DNA of 64,000 nucleotides from positions 1 to 64,000 of the forward strand of contig SNVD02014626.1 in the NCBI GenBank assembly GCA_013180625.2. The letters are read 5' to 3'. Origin of the DNA: Boswellia sacra (Eukaryota > Streptophyta > Magnoliopsida > Sapindales > Burseraceae). Below the pieces are notes generated by a model that worked only from the letters and a program-made list of their open reading frames with translations, was not told the DNA's origin and did no database searches. A program made the position numbers and the translations under genes. Of the stretch, positions 1 to 12,007 are shown piece after piece. Position 1 is the first letter of the stretch, and each line of letters opens with the position of its first letter.

Positions 1-154
1 GTCATTCCAAAACAATAGACCACAAATCATAATCAAAAGATTTTAAGAAAATACTCATTCTAGTTTTCCAATAAGAGTAATCACTTCCATTAAAAAATGA
101 AGGTCTAGAGATAGAAAGTCCCTCAACATACGAAGTTGAATTAAAAGTTGCCAT
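1..154 (-). pseudogene. gag 5' end of a SIRE-type element, cut by the window edge
   Basis: Reading leftward from an ATG at 152-154, the frame matches the gag start of the copies at 8689 and 30696 (a short Ser/Thr-rich leader, then the motif SRPPFF). In those copies this leads into a UBN2-type gag domain. Only about 50 codons are in the window, so its state further left is unknown. Confidence 0.7.
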
Positions 155-195
155 AGCTCAAAAATCGATTAAGATTTAAAAAATTGAGCAACCTT

Positions 196-207
196 GCTCT
201 GATACTA
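196..207 (-). other. Primer binding site of the SIRE-type element (tRNA-iMet)
   Basis: The reverse complement reads TAGTATCAGAGC, one mismatch from the plant initiator-Met tRNA complement TGGTATCAGAGC. It lies two bases from the LTR edge at 210. It marks 210-2101 as the 5' LTR of the interior on its left. Confidence 0.85.
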
Positions 208-209
208 CT

Positions 210-2101
210 TGTTGACCAGGTATGGCAACCCAAGAGGGGGGGTGAATTGGGTTTTTATTTATAAAAACGGATTTAGAAAACTTTTCTTGAAAGATCAAAA
301 TTATTTAACTCTTTCTTTGAGAATAAAGGTGAAGAAGATGAAATTAGAATTTATCAAAGATGCAATCAAAAGAATAATAATAATGAACAATCACAAGTGC
401 AAGTAAAATGTAAAGAGGAAAGGGATAGAGAGAGTGCAAACTCAATTTACGTGGTTCGGCAAACCTTGCCTACGTCCACGGGCTCCTAGCTCCACGAGCT
501 AAGCTTTCCACTATGTTGTAGAAATCTTTACTACTTGCTTGATGAACAACCTCACCAAGACTTTTTCTTCCAACTCTTGATAACACCACACCAAGAGTTC
601 GTCTTGATGAACAACCTCACCAAGGCAACTTCCTTCAACTCTTGATAACACCACACCAAGAGTTCTTCTTGATGAACAACCTCACCAAGGCAACTTCCTT
701 CAACCTTGATAACACCACACCAAGAGTTCTTCTTGATGAACAACCTCACCAAGGCAACTTCCTTCAACCCTTGATAACACCACACCAAGAGTTCTTCTTG
801 ATGAACAACCCACCAAGGCAACTTCCTTCAACCCTTGATAACACCACACCAAGGTCTTTCAAGGAAACTATTATCCTTACAATAATATATCATCTCACAC
901 AATACAAAGAACAAAGATGAGATTTTCAATTAAATGTATAATCTGCTATTTAAAGAGTAGATAAAAAATATAAAAGCTCTCCTAGACTGTGATATTTCTC
1001 TGGTGCTTTGGCTTGATAAAATGCTTCTCTTGCACTCTCGAATGCATGGGAGAAGGGCTCCTTTTATAGGCAAATGAGATGAACTTAATCAAGTGAAGAC
1101 ACCATCTCCAAATTTTCTGCCCCCCATAAAAACCGTAATCTTGTCTGCCATTTTTGTCAATGTTCCGTTTGAAATTTGAAAATCTGTAAACATAAAAGAT
1201 CTGCACATTTGAATAAGCTTTCCAACGCATGAAGAACCAAGTCATTTGGATATCTGTAGCTCAAGATATGGCCAAAACACCATTCGGGCTCAAGTGACAT
1301 TGATTTTCTTTTCCTTCTGTATGGGTGGTCCACTGACTTGAATGATACTTCTGTCAGCCTTCCATTTGAAATTTGAATTTCTTCAAAACATAAAAGATCT
1401 TCATATTTGAATACGCTTTCCAAAACATTAAGAATCAAAGCAATTGGATATCTCTATCTTAAGATATGGCCAAAACACCATTCGGTGCTTATGTGAGTTG
1501 ATTTTTCTTCTCTGTGTCAGTCCACCGAATTGCATGTCAATTATGTCGGTATTCCATTTGAAATTTGAATTTCTTCAAAACATATGAAATGTGCCCCATT
1601 AAGTCTTCTTTATAATGCCGCAAGAATCAAGTCATTTTGATTTTTCTAGCTCAAGATATGTCCAAAAGAGTATTCGGTGCTCATGTCAGCTGCTTCCATT
1701 TGTCTTTCAACTTGTATGATGATTTGGACGATCTTACACTTAAAATTTGAATTTCTTTAAAACATATGAAATGATATAAAGTGAGTAAGCTTTCCAAAGG
1801 CTCAAGGAATCATGTAATTTGTGGTCATGTTGTAGAGGATAGATATGACCAATTGGTTAAACATTGCTTCATGTGTTGCACATTCTTTGAAATCAAACCG
1901 TGTACTTAAAACTTTGGTGACCTTTTAACATGTAGTTACTTCCTCCACTTAGGCTTCAACACTTCATTTAATAAGCCTCTTCTTGATTTTACAATTATTT
2001 CAATGATATTACTCTTGCACATAAATAAACATGTTAGTAAATCACAATGAATCAATGTGTATTGTTATCATCAAAATTATCATGTAGCGTTAGGGCTAAC
2101 A
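210..2101 (-). repeat. LTR A of the SIRE-type array
   Basis: About 1.89 kb, starting TGTTGACC and ending GGGCTAACA. Next to the start is the conserved GGCAACCCAAGAGGGGGG stretch seen in all five LTRs of this family here. The LTR holds a 65-bp minisatellite (541-861) and, from about 1140 to 1800, three to four diverged units of roughly 150-160 bp that each repeat the themes GAAATTTGAATTTCTTCAAA, CTCAAGATATGGCCAAAACA and CATTCGGTGCTCA. Minus-strand transcription would start in it. Open frames inside it are repeat artefacts. Confidence 0.9.
541..861. repeat. 65-bp minisatellite inside the LTR
   Basis: About five head-to-tail units of 64-65 bp containing GATGAACAACCTCACCAAGG and AACACCACACCAAGAGTTCT. 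Unit starts near 605, 670, 734 and 799 give the period. Equivalent arrays sit at the same place in the other LTRs (about 4768-5095, 9060-9305, 25919-26150, 31071-31350) with different copy numbers. Confidence 0.9.
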
Positions 2102-2310
2102 ATCTCCCCCTTTTTGATGATGACAAACCATTGATTGCTTTAAAATATAATCTAAAATCAAGAATGAAAATAAAATCAACAATAAGCAAAAAGAATGGCA
2201 CTTGTTATGAATATAAGCAATCCAACTATTTCTCTCCCTTTTGTTATCATCAAAAAGATGTAATCAAATTAACTACTCCCCCTAAATATATTCTCCCCCT
2301 TAACATATGC
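2102..2310 (-). other. Multiple polypurine tracts next to LTR A
   Basis: On the minus strand, GGGGGAGAT abuts the LTR, and further G5AGA-type tracts follow at about 2235, 2275 and 2292. Repeated polypurine tracts before the 3' LTR are a known Sirevirus hallmark. They prime plus-strand DNA synthesis. The same cluster recurs at 6344-6565 and 27363-27560. Confidence 0.75.
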
Positions 2311-2499
2311 TACCATTCAAAGATTATCATATAAAAGCAAAATTAAGTATATCCAATATGTCTAATTCTTTTCTAATTATGCAAAATCTATCTTGACTAA
2401 GGGGTTTATTTGTTGAAAAAAAAAATTTTGTTTAAAAAAGTTCTCACTTGTTTTTCAAATTGACAAGCATCACAAATTTTGTTATTTTCAAATTTTATT

Positions 2500-4371
2500 T
2501 TTGGAAGACCATCAACAAATCATTTTTAGAAATTTTTGAAATTGTGTCCATGCTAGCATGACCTAACCTTCTATGCCATAACCAAGTATCATGATTAACA
2601 ATGAAACAATTTTCTACATGATCATTAACATCAATATCAATTATATAAATATTACCACATCAATTACCAAAAAATAATGTCTTATGTTACAACATCCTTA
2701 ATCACACATCTATTAGGCTCAAAAGTAACAAAATATCCCTTATCACACAATTGACTAATGCTAATCAAATCATGTTTTAAACCATGAACAAGCAAAACAT
2801 CTTTAATAATAGGTGAAAAAGGGTTACCAATATCACCATGTCCCATTACCCTTCCTTTGGCATTATCACCGAATGTCACATATCCTCCTTTATTCATGAT
2901 TAATCTTAAGAACTTGGAGGCATCTCCGGTCATATGCCTTGAGCATCCACTATCTAAGTACCACTTGTGTTTGCCACTCTTTTGTTTCTACAATCAACAT
3001 TCAAAGAGCGAATTTTTGGTACCCAAAAGTTCTTGAGGTCCTTGGGGGTTAGTTATGGTACTTTTTGGAACCCATATTTGTTTCAAATTAGGATTTCTCT
3101 TAATATAGCAAGAATGCACTTTGTGTCCTTTTCTTCCACAATAAGTACATGAATGATTAGGATTATTCCTAGAAGATGCATGAGCAAAATAATTTTTAAA
3201 ATACTGTTGATTTTTATGAGTTTTATATCCTAAGCATCTTTTATCAAAAACACACCTTTGGTTTTGTAACATAGAATTCAAATTTTTTGTGCTTTTTGTA
3301 AAACTATCAACAATATTTCTTAAGTGATTATTCCTTCAAAATAACCGATTTTCTTTATCTAATTTGCAAAAATTCCTTTTGTTTTAAAAATCTCATTTCA
3401 GTTTTAATAAATGTATTTGACTTTCCAAACTTTCAAAATCTTTTTGCTTTAAAATTTCATTTTCATTTTTCTAAAGCTTCATTTATTTCTACCAACTCTT
3501 CTAATTGAGATAACATGATTTTTGACTTCTTTTTGAAAGCATTGATTTTTGAATTTTTGTTTATCAACTTGCACATGTAAATTTTGGAATGCTTCAAGTA
3601 ATTCATCATATGAAAGCTTAGGATCATAGTTTAGAATACTTACCTCATCTTTCACTTAAAACAATGGAGTAGCACATGTTTGCCACTTTGCAATCTTCTT
3701 CTTCATTCTCCTTCAAGGTGATTTCATGAGTCATGAGAGAACCCATAAGTTCTTCTAATGGTAGTTTGGTGAGGTCCTTTGCTTCTTGAATTGCCGTCAC
3801 CTTTGACTCCCAAGATTTTGGTAGACATCTAAGAATCTTTCTCACCATTTCAACATTAGAATAAGATTTACTAAGAGATTTCAAACTATTAATAATATCC
3901 GTAAATCTAGTAAACATTTCAGAAATTGATTCATCCGATTTCATCTTAAAAAAGCGTCTGTTAACTCTAACTAGCATACAATTTAGATTCTTAACTGGAC
4001 TAGTTTTCCTTATGAGTAACTCAAGTGTGTGCCAATATTTTCTTTGCCGTAGAACAAGAGATATTGATATTAAACGCATTTTCTATCTAGAGCACAATAC
4101 AACAAATTCATAGCTTTAGCATTCAAACTCAATTTCTTTTTATCATCTTCACTAAACTCTTTAGGTTCTTTAAGCATGCATTCCCCATTTTTCAATTTTG
4201 GTAGGAACAAAAGGTCCTTCCAAAACAATAGACCACAAATCATAATCAAAAGATTTCAAGAAAATACTCATTCTAGTTTTTCAATAAGAGTAATACTTCA
4301 TTAAAAAATGTGGAGGTTAGAGATTTAGAAAGTCCCTCATAACATATGAAGTGTGAATTAAAAGTTGTCAT
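2500..4371 (-). pseudogene. Decayed gag and GAG-pre-integrase remnant, interior 1
   Basis: In minus-strand order: gag ATG at 4369-4371, a UBN2-like gag region (3645-4079), a zinc knuckle CTYCGRKGHKVHSC (about 3100-3180) and a retropepsin-to-GAG-pre-integrase region (2682-2933, with VTFGDNAKG and LISISQLCDKGYFV). Small indels shift the frame many times. Everything after the start of integrase is missing: the reading runs into a deletion junction near 2401-2408 and then the polypurine tracts. Integrase, RT and RNase H are absent, so this copy could only move in trans. Confidence 0.85.
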
Positions 4372-4437
4372 AGCTCAAAAATTCGATTAAGATTTGTAAA
4401 TAAATTGTAGCCAACCTGCTCCTGAGTTTGACTCACC

Positions 4438-6343
4438 TGTTGACCAAGGTATGGCAACCCAAGAGGGGGGGTGAATTGGGTTTTTATTTATAAAAACGGA
4501 TTTAGAAAACTTTTCTTGAAAGATGAAAATTATTTAAATCTTTCTTTGAGAACAAAGGTGAAGAAGATGAAAATAGAATTTATCAAAGATGCAATCAAAA
4601 GAATAATAATGATGAACAATCACAAGTGCAAGTAAATTTAAAGAGGAAAGGGATAGAGAGAGTGCAAACTCAATTTACGTGGTTCGGCAAACCTTGCCTA
4701 CGTCCACGGGCTCCTAGCTCCACGAGCTAAGCTTTTCCACTAAGTTGTAGAAATCTTTACAACTTGCTTGATGAACAACCTCACCAAGACTTTTTCCTTC
4801 AACCCTTGATAACACCACACCAAGAGTTCTTCTTGATGAAACAACCTCACCAAGGCAAATTCCTTCAAACTCTTGATCAACACCACACCAAGAGTTCTTG
4901 TCTGATGAACAACCTCACACCAAGGCAACTTGGTTCAAACCCCTTGATAACACCACACCAAGAGTTCTTACTTGTATGAACAACGTCACCAAGGAGTAAC
5001 TTTTCCCTCAACTCTTGATAACACGTGTGAGCACCAGAGTTCTTCTTGAGAACAACCACAATGCAACTGTCTTAAAACCCTTGAGAAACACCGTACACAT
5101 AAGCGTTATTGAGAAGGATAACTATTATCCTTTACAATAATATCTCACTCTTACCACAATACAAGAACAAAGATAATTTTTACAATAAATGTATAACTCT
5201 CTTCAAAGAGTAGATAAATAATATAAAAGCTCTCTAGACTTGATAATTCTCTTGCTTTTTGCTTGATAAAATGCTTCTCTTGCACTTCTTGTCTTATTGA
5301 ATGCATGGGAGAAGGGCTCCTTTTATAGGCAAATGAGATGAACTTAATCGAAGTGAAGACACCTATCTCCGTTTCTGCCCCACCATAAAAAAACCGTAAA
5401 TCTTGGTCTGCCATTTTTGTCAATGTTCCGTTTGAAATTTGAAAATCTTCAAAACATAAAAAATCTGCACATTTGAATAAGCTTTCCAACGCATCAATAA
5501 TCAAGTCATTTGGATATCTGTCGCTCAAGATATGGCCAAAACACCATTCGGTGCTCATGTGACTTGATTTTTCCTCCATGTGTCAGTCCACCGACTTGAA
5601 TGATAATTCTGTCAGCCTTCCTTTTGAAATTTGAATTTCTTCAAAACATAAAAGATCTTCATATTTGAATAAGATTTACAAAACATTAAGATTCAAAGAA
5701 TTTGGATATCTCTATCTTAAGATATGACCAAAACACCATTCGGTGCTCATGTGAGTTGATTTTCTTCTCTGGTCAGTCCACCGAATTGCATGTCAAATTT
5801 ATTGTTCAGTCTTCATTTGAAATTTGAATTTCTTAAAAACATATGAAATGTTCTTCATTAAGTTATCTTTCCAATGCCGTAAGAATCAAGTCATTTTGAT
5901 TTTCTAGCTCAAGATATGTCCAAAGGAGTATTCGGTGCTCATGTCAGCTGCTTCCATTTGTCTTTCAATTTGCATGATGATTTGGACAACCTTGCACTTG
6001 AAATTTGAATTTCTTTAAAACATATTAAATGTTATAAATTGAGTAAGCTTTCCAAAGGTGCAAGATCATGTAATTTGTGGCCATTTGTAGAGGAATTATA
6101 TGACCCAATTGATTAAACATTTGATCATGTGGTCACATTCCTTGAATCAAACCTGTACTTAACTTTGGTGCCCTTAACATGAGTCTTCCCTAGCTTCAAC
6201 ACTGTGCATTTTAATAGCCTTTTCTTGATTTTACAATTATTTCAATGATATTACTCTTGCACATAAATAAACATGTTAGTAAATCACAATAAATCAATGT
6301 GTATTGTTATCATCAAAATTATCATGTAGCCTCAGGGCTAACA
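4438..6343 (-). repeat. LTR B of the SIRE-type array
   Basis: Same ends as LTR A (TGTTGACC to GGGCTAACA), about 1.9 kb, with a 65-bp minisatellite at 4768-5095. The primer site just left of it (about 4415-4437) is badly degraded. The stretch from about 4250 to 6200 has many more single-base insertions than the other four LTRs, including inside the minisatellite. That could be decay or poor consensus sequence. Confidence 0.88.
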
Positions 6344-6565
6344 ATCTCCCCCTTTTTTATGATGATAAACCATTGATTGCTTTCAAATAATATCTAAAAC
6401 AAAGAATGAAAATAAAATAAAAAATAAACAAAAAAAATGGCACTTGTTATGAATATAAGCAATCCAACTATTTATCCCCCTTTTGTTATCATCAAAAAGA
6501 TGTAATCAAATTAATTATTCCCCTTAAATATATTCTCCCCCTAAATATATTCTCCCCCTTAACAT
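6344..6565 (-). other. Multiple polypurine tracts next to LTR B
   Basis: Runs of CCCCC on the plus strand at about 6349, 6475, 6538 and 6552 form the same cluster as at 2102-2310, directly right of the LTR end. One tract plus its AT spacer is duplicated here relative to the other copies. Confidence 0.7.
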
Positions 6566-6752
6566 ATGCTACCATTCAAAGATTATCATATAAAAGCAAA
6601 ATTAAGCATATCCAATATGTCTAATTCTTTTCTAATTATGCAAAATCTATCTTGACGAAGGGGTTTATTTGTTGAAAAAAAAATTTTGTTTAAAAAAGTT
6701 CTCACTTGTTTTTCAAATTGACAAGCATCACAAATCTTGTTATTTTCAAATT

Positions 6753-8689
6753 TTATTTTTGGAAGACCATCAACAAATCATTTTTAGAAAATTTTGAAAT
6801 TGTGTCCATGCTAGCATGACCTAACCTTCTATGCCATAACCAAGCATCATGATTAACAATGAAATAATTTTCTACATGATCATTAACATCAATCTCAATT
6901 GTATAAATTTTACCACATCGATTACCAACAAATGATGTCTTATTATTACTAACATCCTTAATCACACATCTATTAGGCTCAAAAGTAACAAAATATCCCT
7001 TATCACACAATTGAATAATGCTAATCAAATCAGTAACAAAATATCCCTTATCACACAATTGACTAATGCTAATCAAATCATGTTTTAAACCATGAACAAG
7101 CAAAACATCTTTAATAATAGGTGAAGAAGGGTTACCAATATCACCATGTCCGATTACCCTTCCTTTGGCATTATCACCGAAGGTCACATATCCTCCTTTC
7201 TTCATGATTAATCTTGAGAATTTGGAGGCATCTCCGGTCATATGCCTTGAGCATCCACTATCTAAGTACCACTTGTGTTTGCCACTTTGTCTCTACAATC
7301 AACATTCAAGGAGTAACTTTTTGGTACCCAAAAGTTCTTGGGTCCTTGGGGGTTAGTTTTGTTACTTTTTGGAACCCATATTTGTTTCAAATTAGGATTT
7401 CTCTTAATATAGCAAGAATGCACTTTGTGTCATATTTGTTTCTTCCACAATGTACATAGCAAGAATGCATTAACAATAAGTACATTGATTATATTCCTAG
7501 AAGATGCATGAGCAAAATAATTTTTAAAATACTTTTGATTTTTATGACTTTTATATCCTAACCCTCTTTTATCAAAAACACACCTTTGGTTTTGTAACAT
7601 AGAATTCAAATTTTTTGTGCTTTTTGTAAAACTATCAACAATATTTCTTAAGTCATTATTTTCCTTTTTCAAAATAACATTTTCTTTCTCTAATTTATCA
7701 AAATCCTTTTGTTTTAAAATCTCATTTTCAGTTTTTAAAAAATGTATTTGACTTTCCAAACTTTCAAAATCTTTTTGCTTTAAAATTTCATTTTCATTTT
7801 CTAAAGCTTCATTTATTTCCACCAACTCTTCTAATTGAGATAACATGATTTTTGACTTCTTTTTGAAAGCATTGATTTTTGAATTTTGTTTATCAACTTG
7901 CACATGTAAATTTTGGAATGCTTCAAGTAATTCATCATATGAAAGCTTAGGATCATAGTCTAGAATACTTACCTCATCTTCACTTAAAGCCATGAAGCAC
8001 ATGTTTGCCACTTCGCAATCTTCTTCTTCGTTCTCCTTCAAGATGATTTCATGAGTTATGAGAGAACCCATAAGTTCTTCTAATGGTAGTTTGGTGAGGT
8101 CCTTTGCTTCTTGAATTGCCGTCACCTTTGGCTCCCAAGATTTTGGTAGACACTAAGAATCTTTCTCACTATTTCAACATTAGAATAAGATTTACCAAGA
8201 GATTTCAAACTATTAATAATATCTGTAAATCTAGTAAACATTTCAGAAATTGATTCATCCGATTTCATCTTAAAAAGCTCATAACTATGAACTAGCATAC
8301 TAATTTTAGATTCTTTAACTTGACTAGTTCCTTCATGAGTTACTTCAAGTGTGTGCCATATTTCTTGTGCCGTAGAACAAGTAGATATTCTATTAAACTC
8401 ATTTCTATCTAGAGCACAATACAACACATTCATAGCTTTAGCATTCAAACTCAATTTCTTTTTTATCATCTTCACTAAACTCTTTAGGTTCTTTAAGCAT
8501 GCATTCCCCATTTTCAATTTTGGTAGGAACAAAAGGTCCTTCCAAAACAATAGACCACAAATCATAATCAAAAGATTTTAAGAAAATACTCATTCTAGTT
8601 TTCCAATAAGAGTAATCACTTCCATTAAAAAATGGAGGTCTAGAGATAGAAAGTCCCTCAACATATGAAGTTGAATTAAAAGTTGTCAT
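6753..8689 (-). pseudogene. gag plus GAG-pre-integrase remnant, interior 2
   Basis: Better kept than interior 1. Gag starts at ATG 8687-8689 (SISRPPFFNGSDYSYWK motif), continues through a UBN2 domain (8122-8571, IWHTLEVTHEGTSQVKESK), then a coiled coil (7430-8125) built on repeats of ENEILKQKDF. The zinc-knuckle region near 7440-7490 is damaged. The 6753-7241 frame holds VTFGDNAKG, LISISQLCDKG and the first zinc ligands of integrase (WHRRLGHAS). It has an internal tandem duplication of the ISQLCDKGYFVT segment. At least two frameshifts break gag. Integrase core, RT and RNase H are lost at a junction near 6660-6667. Confidence 0.88.
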
Positions 8690-8729
8690 AGCTCAAAAAT
8701 CGATTAAGATTAAAAAATTGAGCAACCTT

Positions 8730-8741
8730 GCTCTGATACCA
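8730..8741 (-). other. Primer binding site, TGGTATCAGAGC
   Basis: The reverse complement is a perfect 12-base match to the plant initiator-Met tRNA complement. It lies two bases from LTR C (8744), which fixes LTR C as the 5' LTR of interior 2 and the direction as minus. Confidence 0.92.
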
Positions 8742-8743
8742 CT

Positions 8744-10532
8744 TGTTGACCCAGGTATGGCAACCCAAGAGGGGGGGTGAATTGGGTTTTTATTTATAAA
8801 AACGGATTTAGAAAACTTTTCTTGAAAGATCAAAATTATTTAAATCTTTCTTTAAGAAAAAGGTGAAGAAGATGAAAATAGAATGCAATCAAGAGAATGG
8901 GAATAAAGAACAATCACAAGTGCAAGTAAATGTAAAGAGGATAGGGATAGAGAGAGTGCAAACTCGATGTACGTGGTTCGGCAAACCTTGCCTACGTCCA
9001 CGGGCTCCTAGCTCCACAAGCTAGGCTTTCCACTAAGTTGTAGAAATCTTTATAACTTGCTTGATGAACAACCTCACCAAGACTTTTTCCTTCAACCCTT
9101 GATAACACCACACCAAGAGTTCTTCTTGATGAACAACCTCACCAAGGCAACTTCCTTCAACCCTTGATAACACCACACCAAGAGTTCTTCTTGATGAACA
9201 ACCTCACCAAGGCAACTTCCTTCAACCTTGATAACACCACACCAAGAGTTCTTCTTGATGAACAACCTCACCAAGGCAACTTCCTTCAACCTTGATGAAC
9301 ACCACAACCAACTCTTGAGAGTTCTCTCAAGGATAACTATTATCCTTTACAATAATATCTCACTCTCACCACAATACAAGAACAAAGATAATTTTTACAA
9401 TAAATGTATAACTCTCTTCAAAGAGTAGATAAATAATATAAAAGCTCTCTAGACTTGATATTTCTCTTGCTTTTTGCTTGATAAAATGCTTCTCTTGCAC
9501 TCTTGAATGCATGGGAGAAGGGCTCCTTTTATAGGCAAATGAGATGAACTTAATCAAGTGAAGACACCATCTCCAAATTTTCTGCCCACCATAAAAACCG
9601 TAATCTTGTCTGCCATTTTTGTCAATGTTTCGTTTGAAATTTGAAAATCTGTAAAACATAAAAGATCTGCACATTTGAATAAGCTTTCCAACGCATCAAG
9701 AACCAAGTCATTTGGATATCTGTAGCTCAAGATATGGCCAAAACACCATTCCGTGCTCAAGTGACTTGATTTTTCTTCCATGTGTCATGTGAATGATAAT
9801 TCTGTCAGCCTTCCATTTGAAATTTGAATTTCTTCAAAACATAAAAGATCTTCATATTTGAATAAGCTTTCCAAAACATTAAGAATCAAAGCAATTGGAT
9901 ATCTCTATCTTAAGATATGGCCAAAACACCATTCGGTGCTCATGTGAGTTGATTTTTCTTCTCTGTGTCAGTCCACCGAATTGCATGTCAATTATGTCGG
10001 CCTTCCATTTGAAATTTGAATTTCTTCAAAACATATGAAATGTGCCCCATTAAGTCATCTTTCTAATGCCGCAAGAATCAAGTCATTTTGATTTTTCTAG
10101 CTCAAGATATGTCCAAAAGAGTATTCGGTGCTCATGTCAGATGCTTCCATTTGTCTTTCAACTTGCATGATGATTTGGACAACCTTACACTTGAAATTCG
10201 AATTTCTTTGAAACATATGAAATGTTATAAATTGAGTAAGCTTTCCAAAGGCTCAAGAATCACATTTGGATATTTGTAGAGAAATATATGACCAATTGAT
10301 TGAACATTGCTCATGTGTCACATTCCTTGAATCAAACCTTGTTCTTAAACTTTGGTGCCTTTAACATGTAGTCTTCTCCTTAGCTTCAACACTTCATTTT
10401 AATAAGCCTTTTCTTGATTTTACAATTATTTCAATGATATTACTCTTGCACATAAATAAACATGTTAGTAAATCACAATTAATCAATGTGTATTGTTATC
10501 ATCAAAATTATCATGTAGCTTTAGGGCTAACA
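8744..10532 (-). repeat. LTR C, right end of the SIRE-type array
   Basis: About 1.79 kb, TGTTGACC to GGGCTAACA, with a shorter 65-bp minisatellite at 9060-9305. To the right is AT-rich DNA without polypurine tracts, so this is the outer boundary of the array. The first bases outside are AAACT, a candidate half of the target duplication; the partner is outside the window. Confidence 0.9.
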
Positions 10533-12007
10533 AAACTATCTTCAAACTATTGAATTGACACATATGTCTTTATTAAGTATGATATGTACATACATATATT
10601 TTATATTTACAAGTTATATAAACATATGCATATAAAATTTTAATAAAGTTAAAATTGAATTATGTAAGTGATTGGTAAAAGGTAATATATTTTTAATTTA
10701 TCTTCTTATAAATGATGTGAAAATTTTGAAAATAAAAAATATATTAAATAACCATGTAATTTTATAATATGAATGAGATAATTGTAACAATATATTAATA
10801 ATTACAAAATTAAAGAAATATGAATAGTATATGCAATAGGTTAGATGAGTGAAATAAAAAAAAGTTTATACAAAATAGGTAAGAATACCAATAATAAGGA
10901 TAAATTTACAAGATAAATAAAAAATAGACATTTAGATGTTTTTATATTAAGATAAAAGCCGAAGATTTTAGCTCTTTCTATTTAGATAATTTTGTATTAT
11001 TCTCACACTTAAGTTTTAAAATATCTAAATGACTGAGAATAAGTTATATTCAGCCTTTAGATGTAAAATCAATCAGCCCCTAAGTTAGTTTGTAATCTTG
11101 ATTTATTTCATCAAATCTTGTCAATCTTTTTGTGTGGATACTTATAACCATATTTGATTGTTATAATAAAGTAGCTTGGATCATCATTCTTCAATAACTT
11201 TAAAGAAAAAAAATTAGTTCCATGAAGGACCATTATATATATGGAATTTAGAATTTAGAATTTTATCATTTATTTATCCTTTTAAGAATTAATATATCAC
11301 TATTGATAAAATGAATACTTATGATCAAAGTTGAACATGTATACTTATCCTTGATTATTATTGAAAAAAAAAATTCCCCAGTTTTTTTTTCGAAAGACTT
11401 TTGACCCTTAAAAAATGAAATATAAAGAAGACTAATTCCTGTAATAAAATTCTTTTGGTAATTTCCAAACATCGGTCTAGAAGAAAATTTCCAAGGTGGA
11501 ATGGCTTTTTATTTTTTAATTATTATTTTTTACTAAAATTAATTAAGATCAGTACTTGAGCTTCAACTTTGACTATTATTGAAAATAAAATTTGAGTTTT
11601 AATATATAAGTCTATTAGGCTAATAAGATACTTTTTTTTTTAATATATGAACAACTTTTTAGGTTGATGCTTGCTTTTAAAGGATAATTTTGCTTTTCAA
11701 GTTTCAATGTTTCTTTTGAAATTAATTATTAAGAATCATATGTCCTTCAAAGAATGAAACCAATGCACTCAAAATTTATTAATTCAACAAACACAATCTT
11801 CCACCCCAAAAGCACTAAACAAAACTCTAAATGAACGCACGGAGTGAAGTGATTACTCAATCACTAACATTGACGATAGGTGGCAAGGATATTTTAAAAT
11901 CCTTCCCTTTGTGCCTATTGTCACGCCCTGTACGCATGCGCCCGAAAATTGCTCGGATGACCCCTGAGGAGTTAGAATTTGGGGCAAGTGTTATAGTGTT
12001 CTAAGAT
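10533..12007. other. AT-rich spacer, no gene seen
   Basis: Low-complexity AT-rich DNA with stop codons in all frames. Nothing recognisable until TGTCACGCCC at 11919, which resembles the start of a Tekay LTR (as at 22775), but the similarity stops after ten bases. Confidence 0.5.

Larger units (their letters stand above)
1..10532 (-). mobile_element. Tandem array of SIRE/Maximus-type Ty1-copia elements (3 LTRs, 2 interiors, part of a third)
   Basis: Three LTRs (210-2101, 4438-6343, 8744-10532) alternate with two interiors of about 2.3-2.4 kb. Each LTR starts TGTTGACC and ends GGGCTAACA on the plus strand. The first two LTRs have interior on both sides: a tRNA-Met primer site and gag on the left, and polypurine tracts on the right. 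This is LTR-interior-LTR-interior-LTR, not separate insertions. Only the right end (10532) meets non-element DNA; the left end lies outside the window. All genes read on the minus strand. Unequal recombination between LTRs is the usual explanation (inference). Confidence 0.9.

Noticed and set aside
642..920. Long overlapping frames on both strands in the LTR (also 4740-5059, 9092-9428, 26085-26300)
   Set aside because: They come from the 65-bp minisatellite; frames stay open by repetition and share no homology with proteins.
11919..12007. Tekay-type LTR beginning TGTCACGCCC
   Set aside because: Similarity to the LTR at 22775 ends after ten bases; no partner or polypurine tract.
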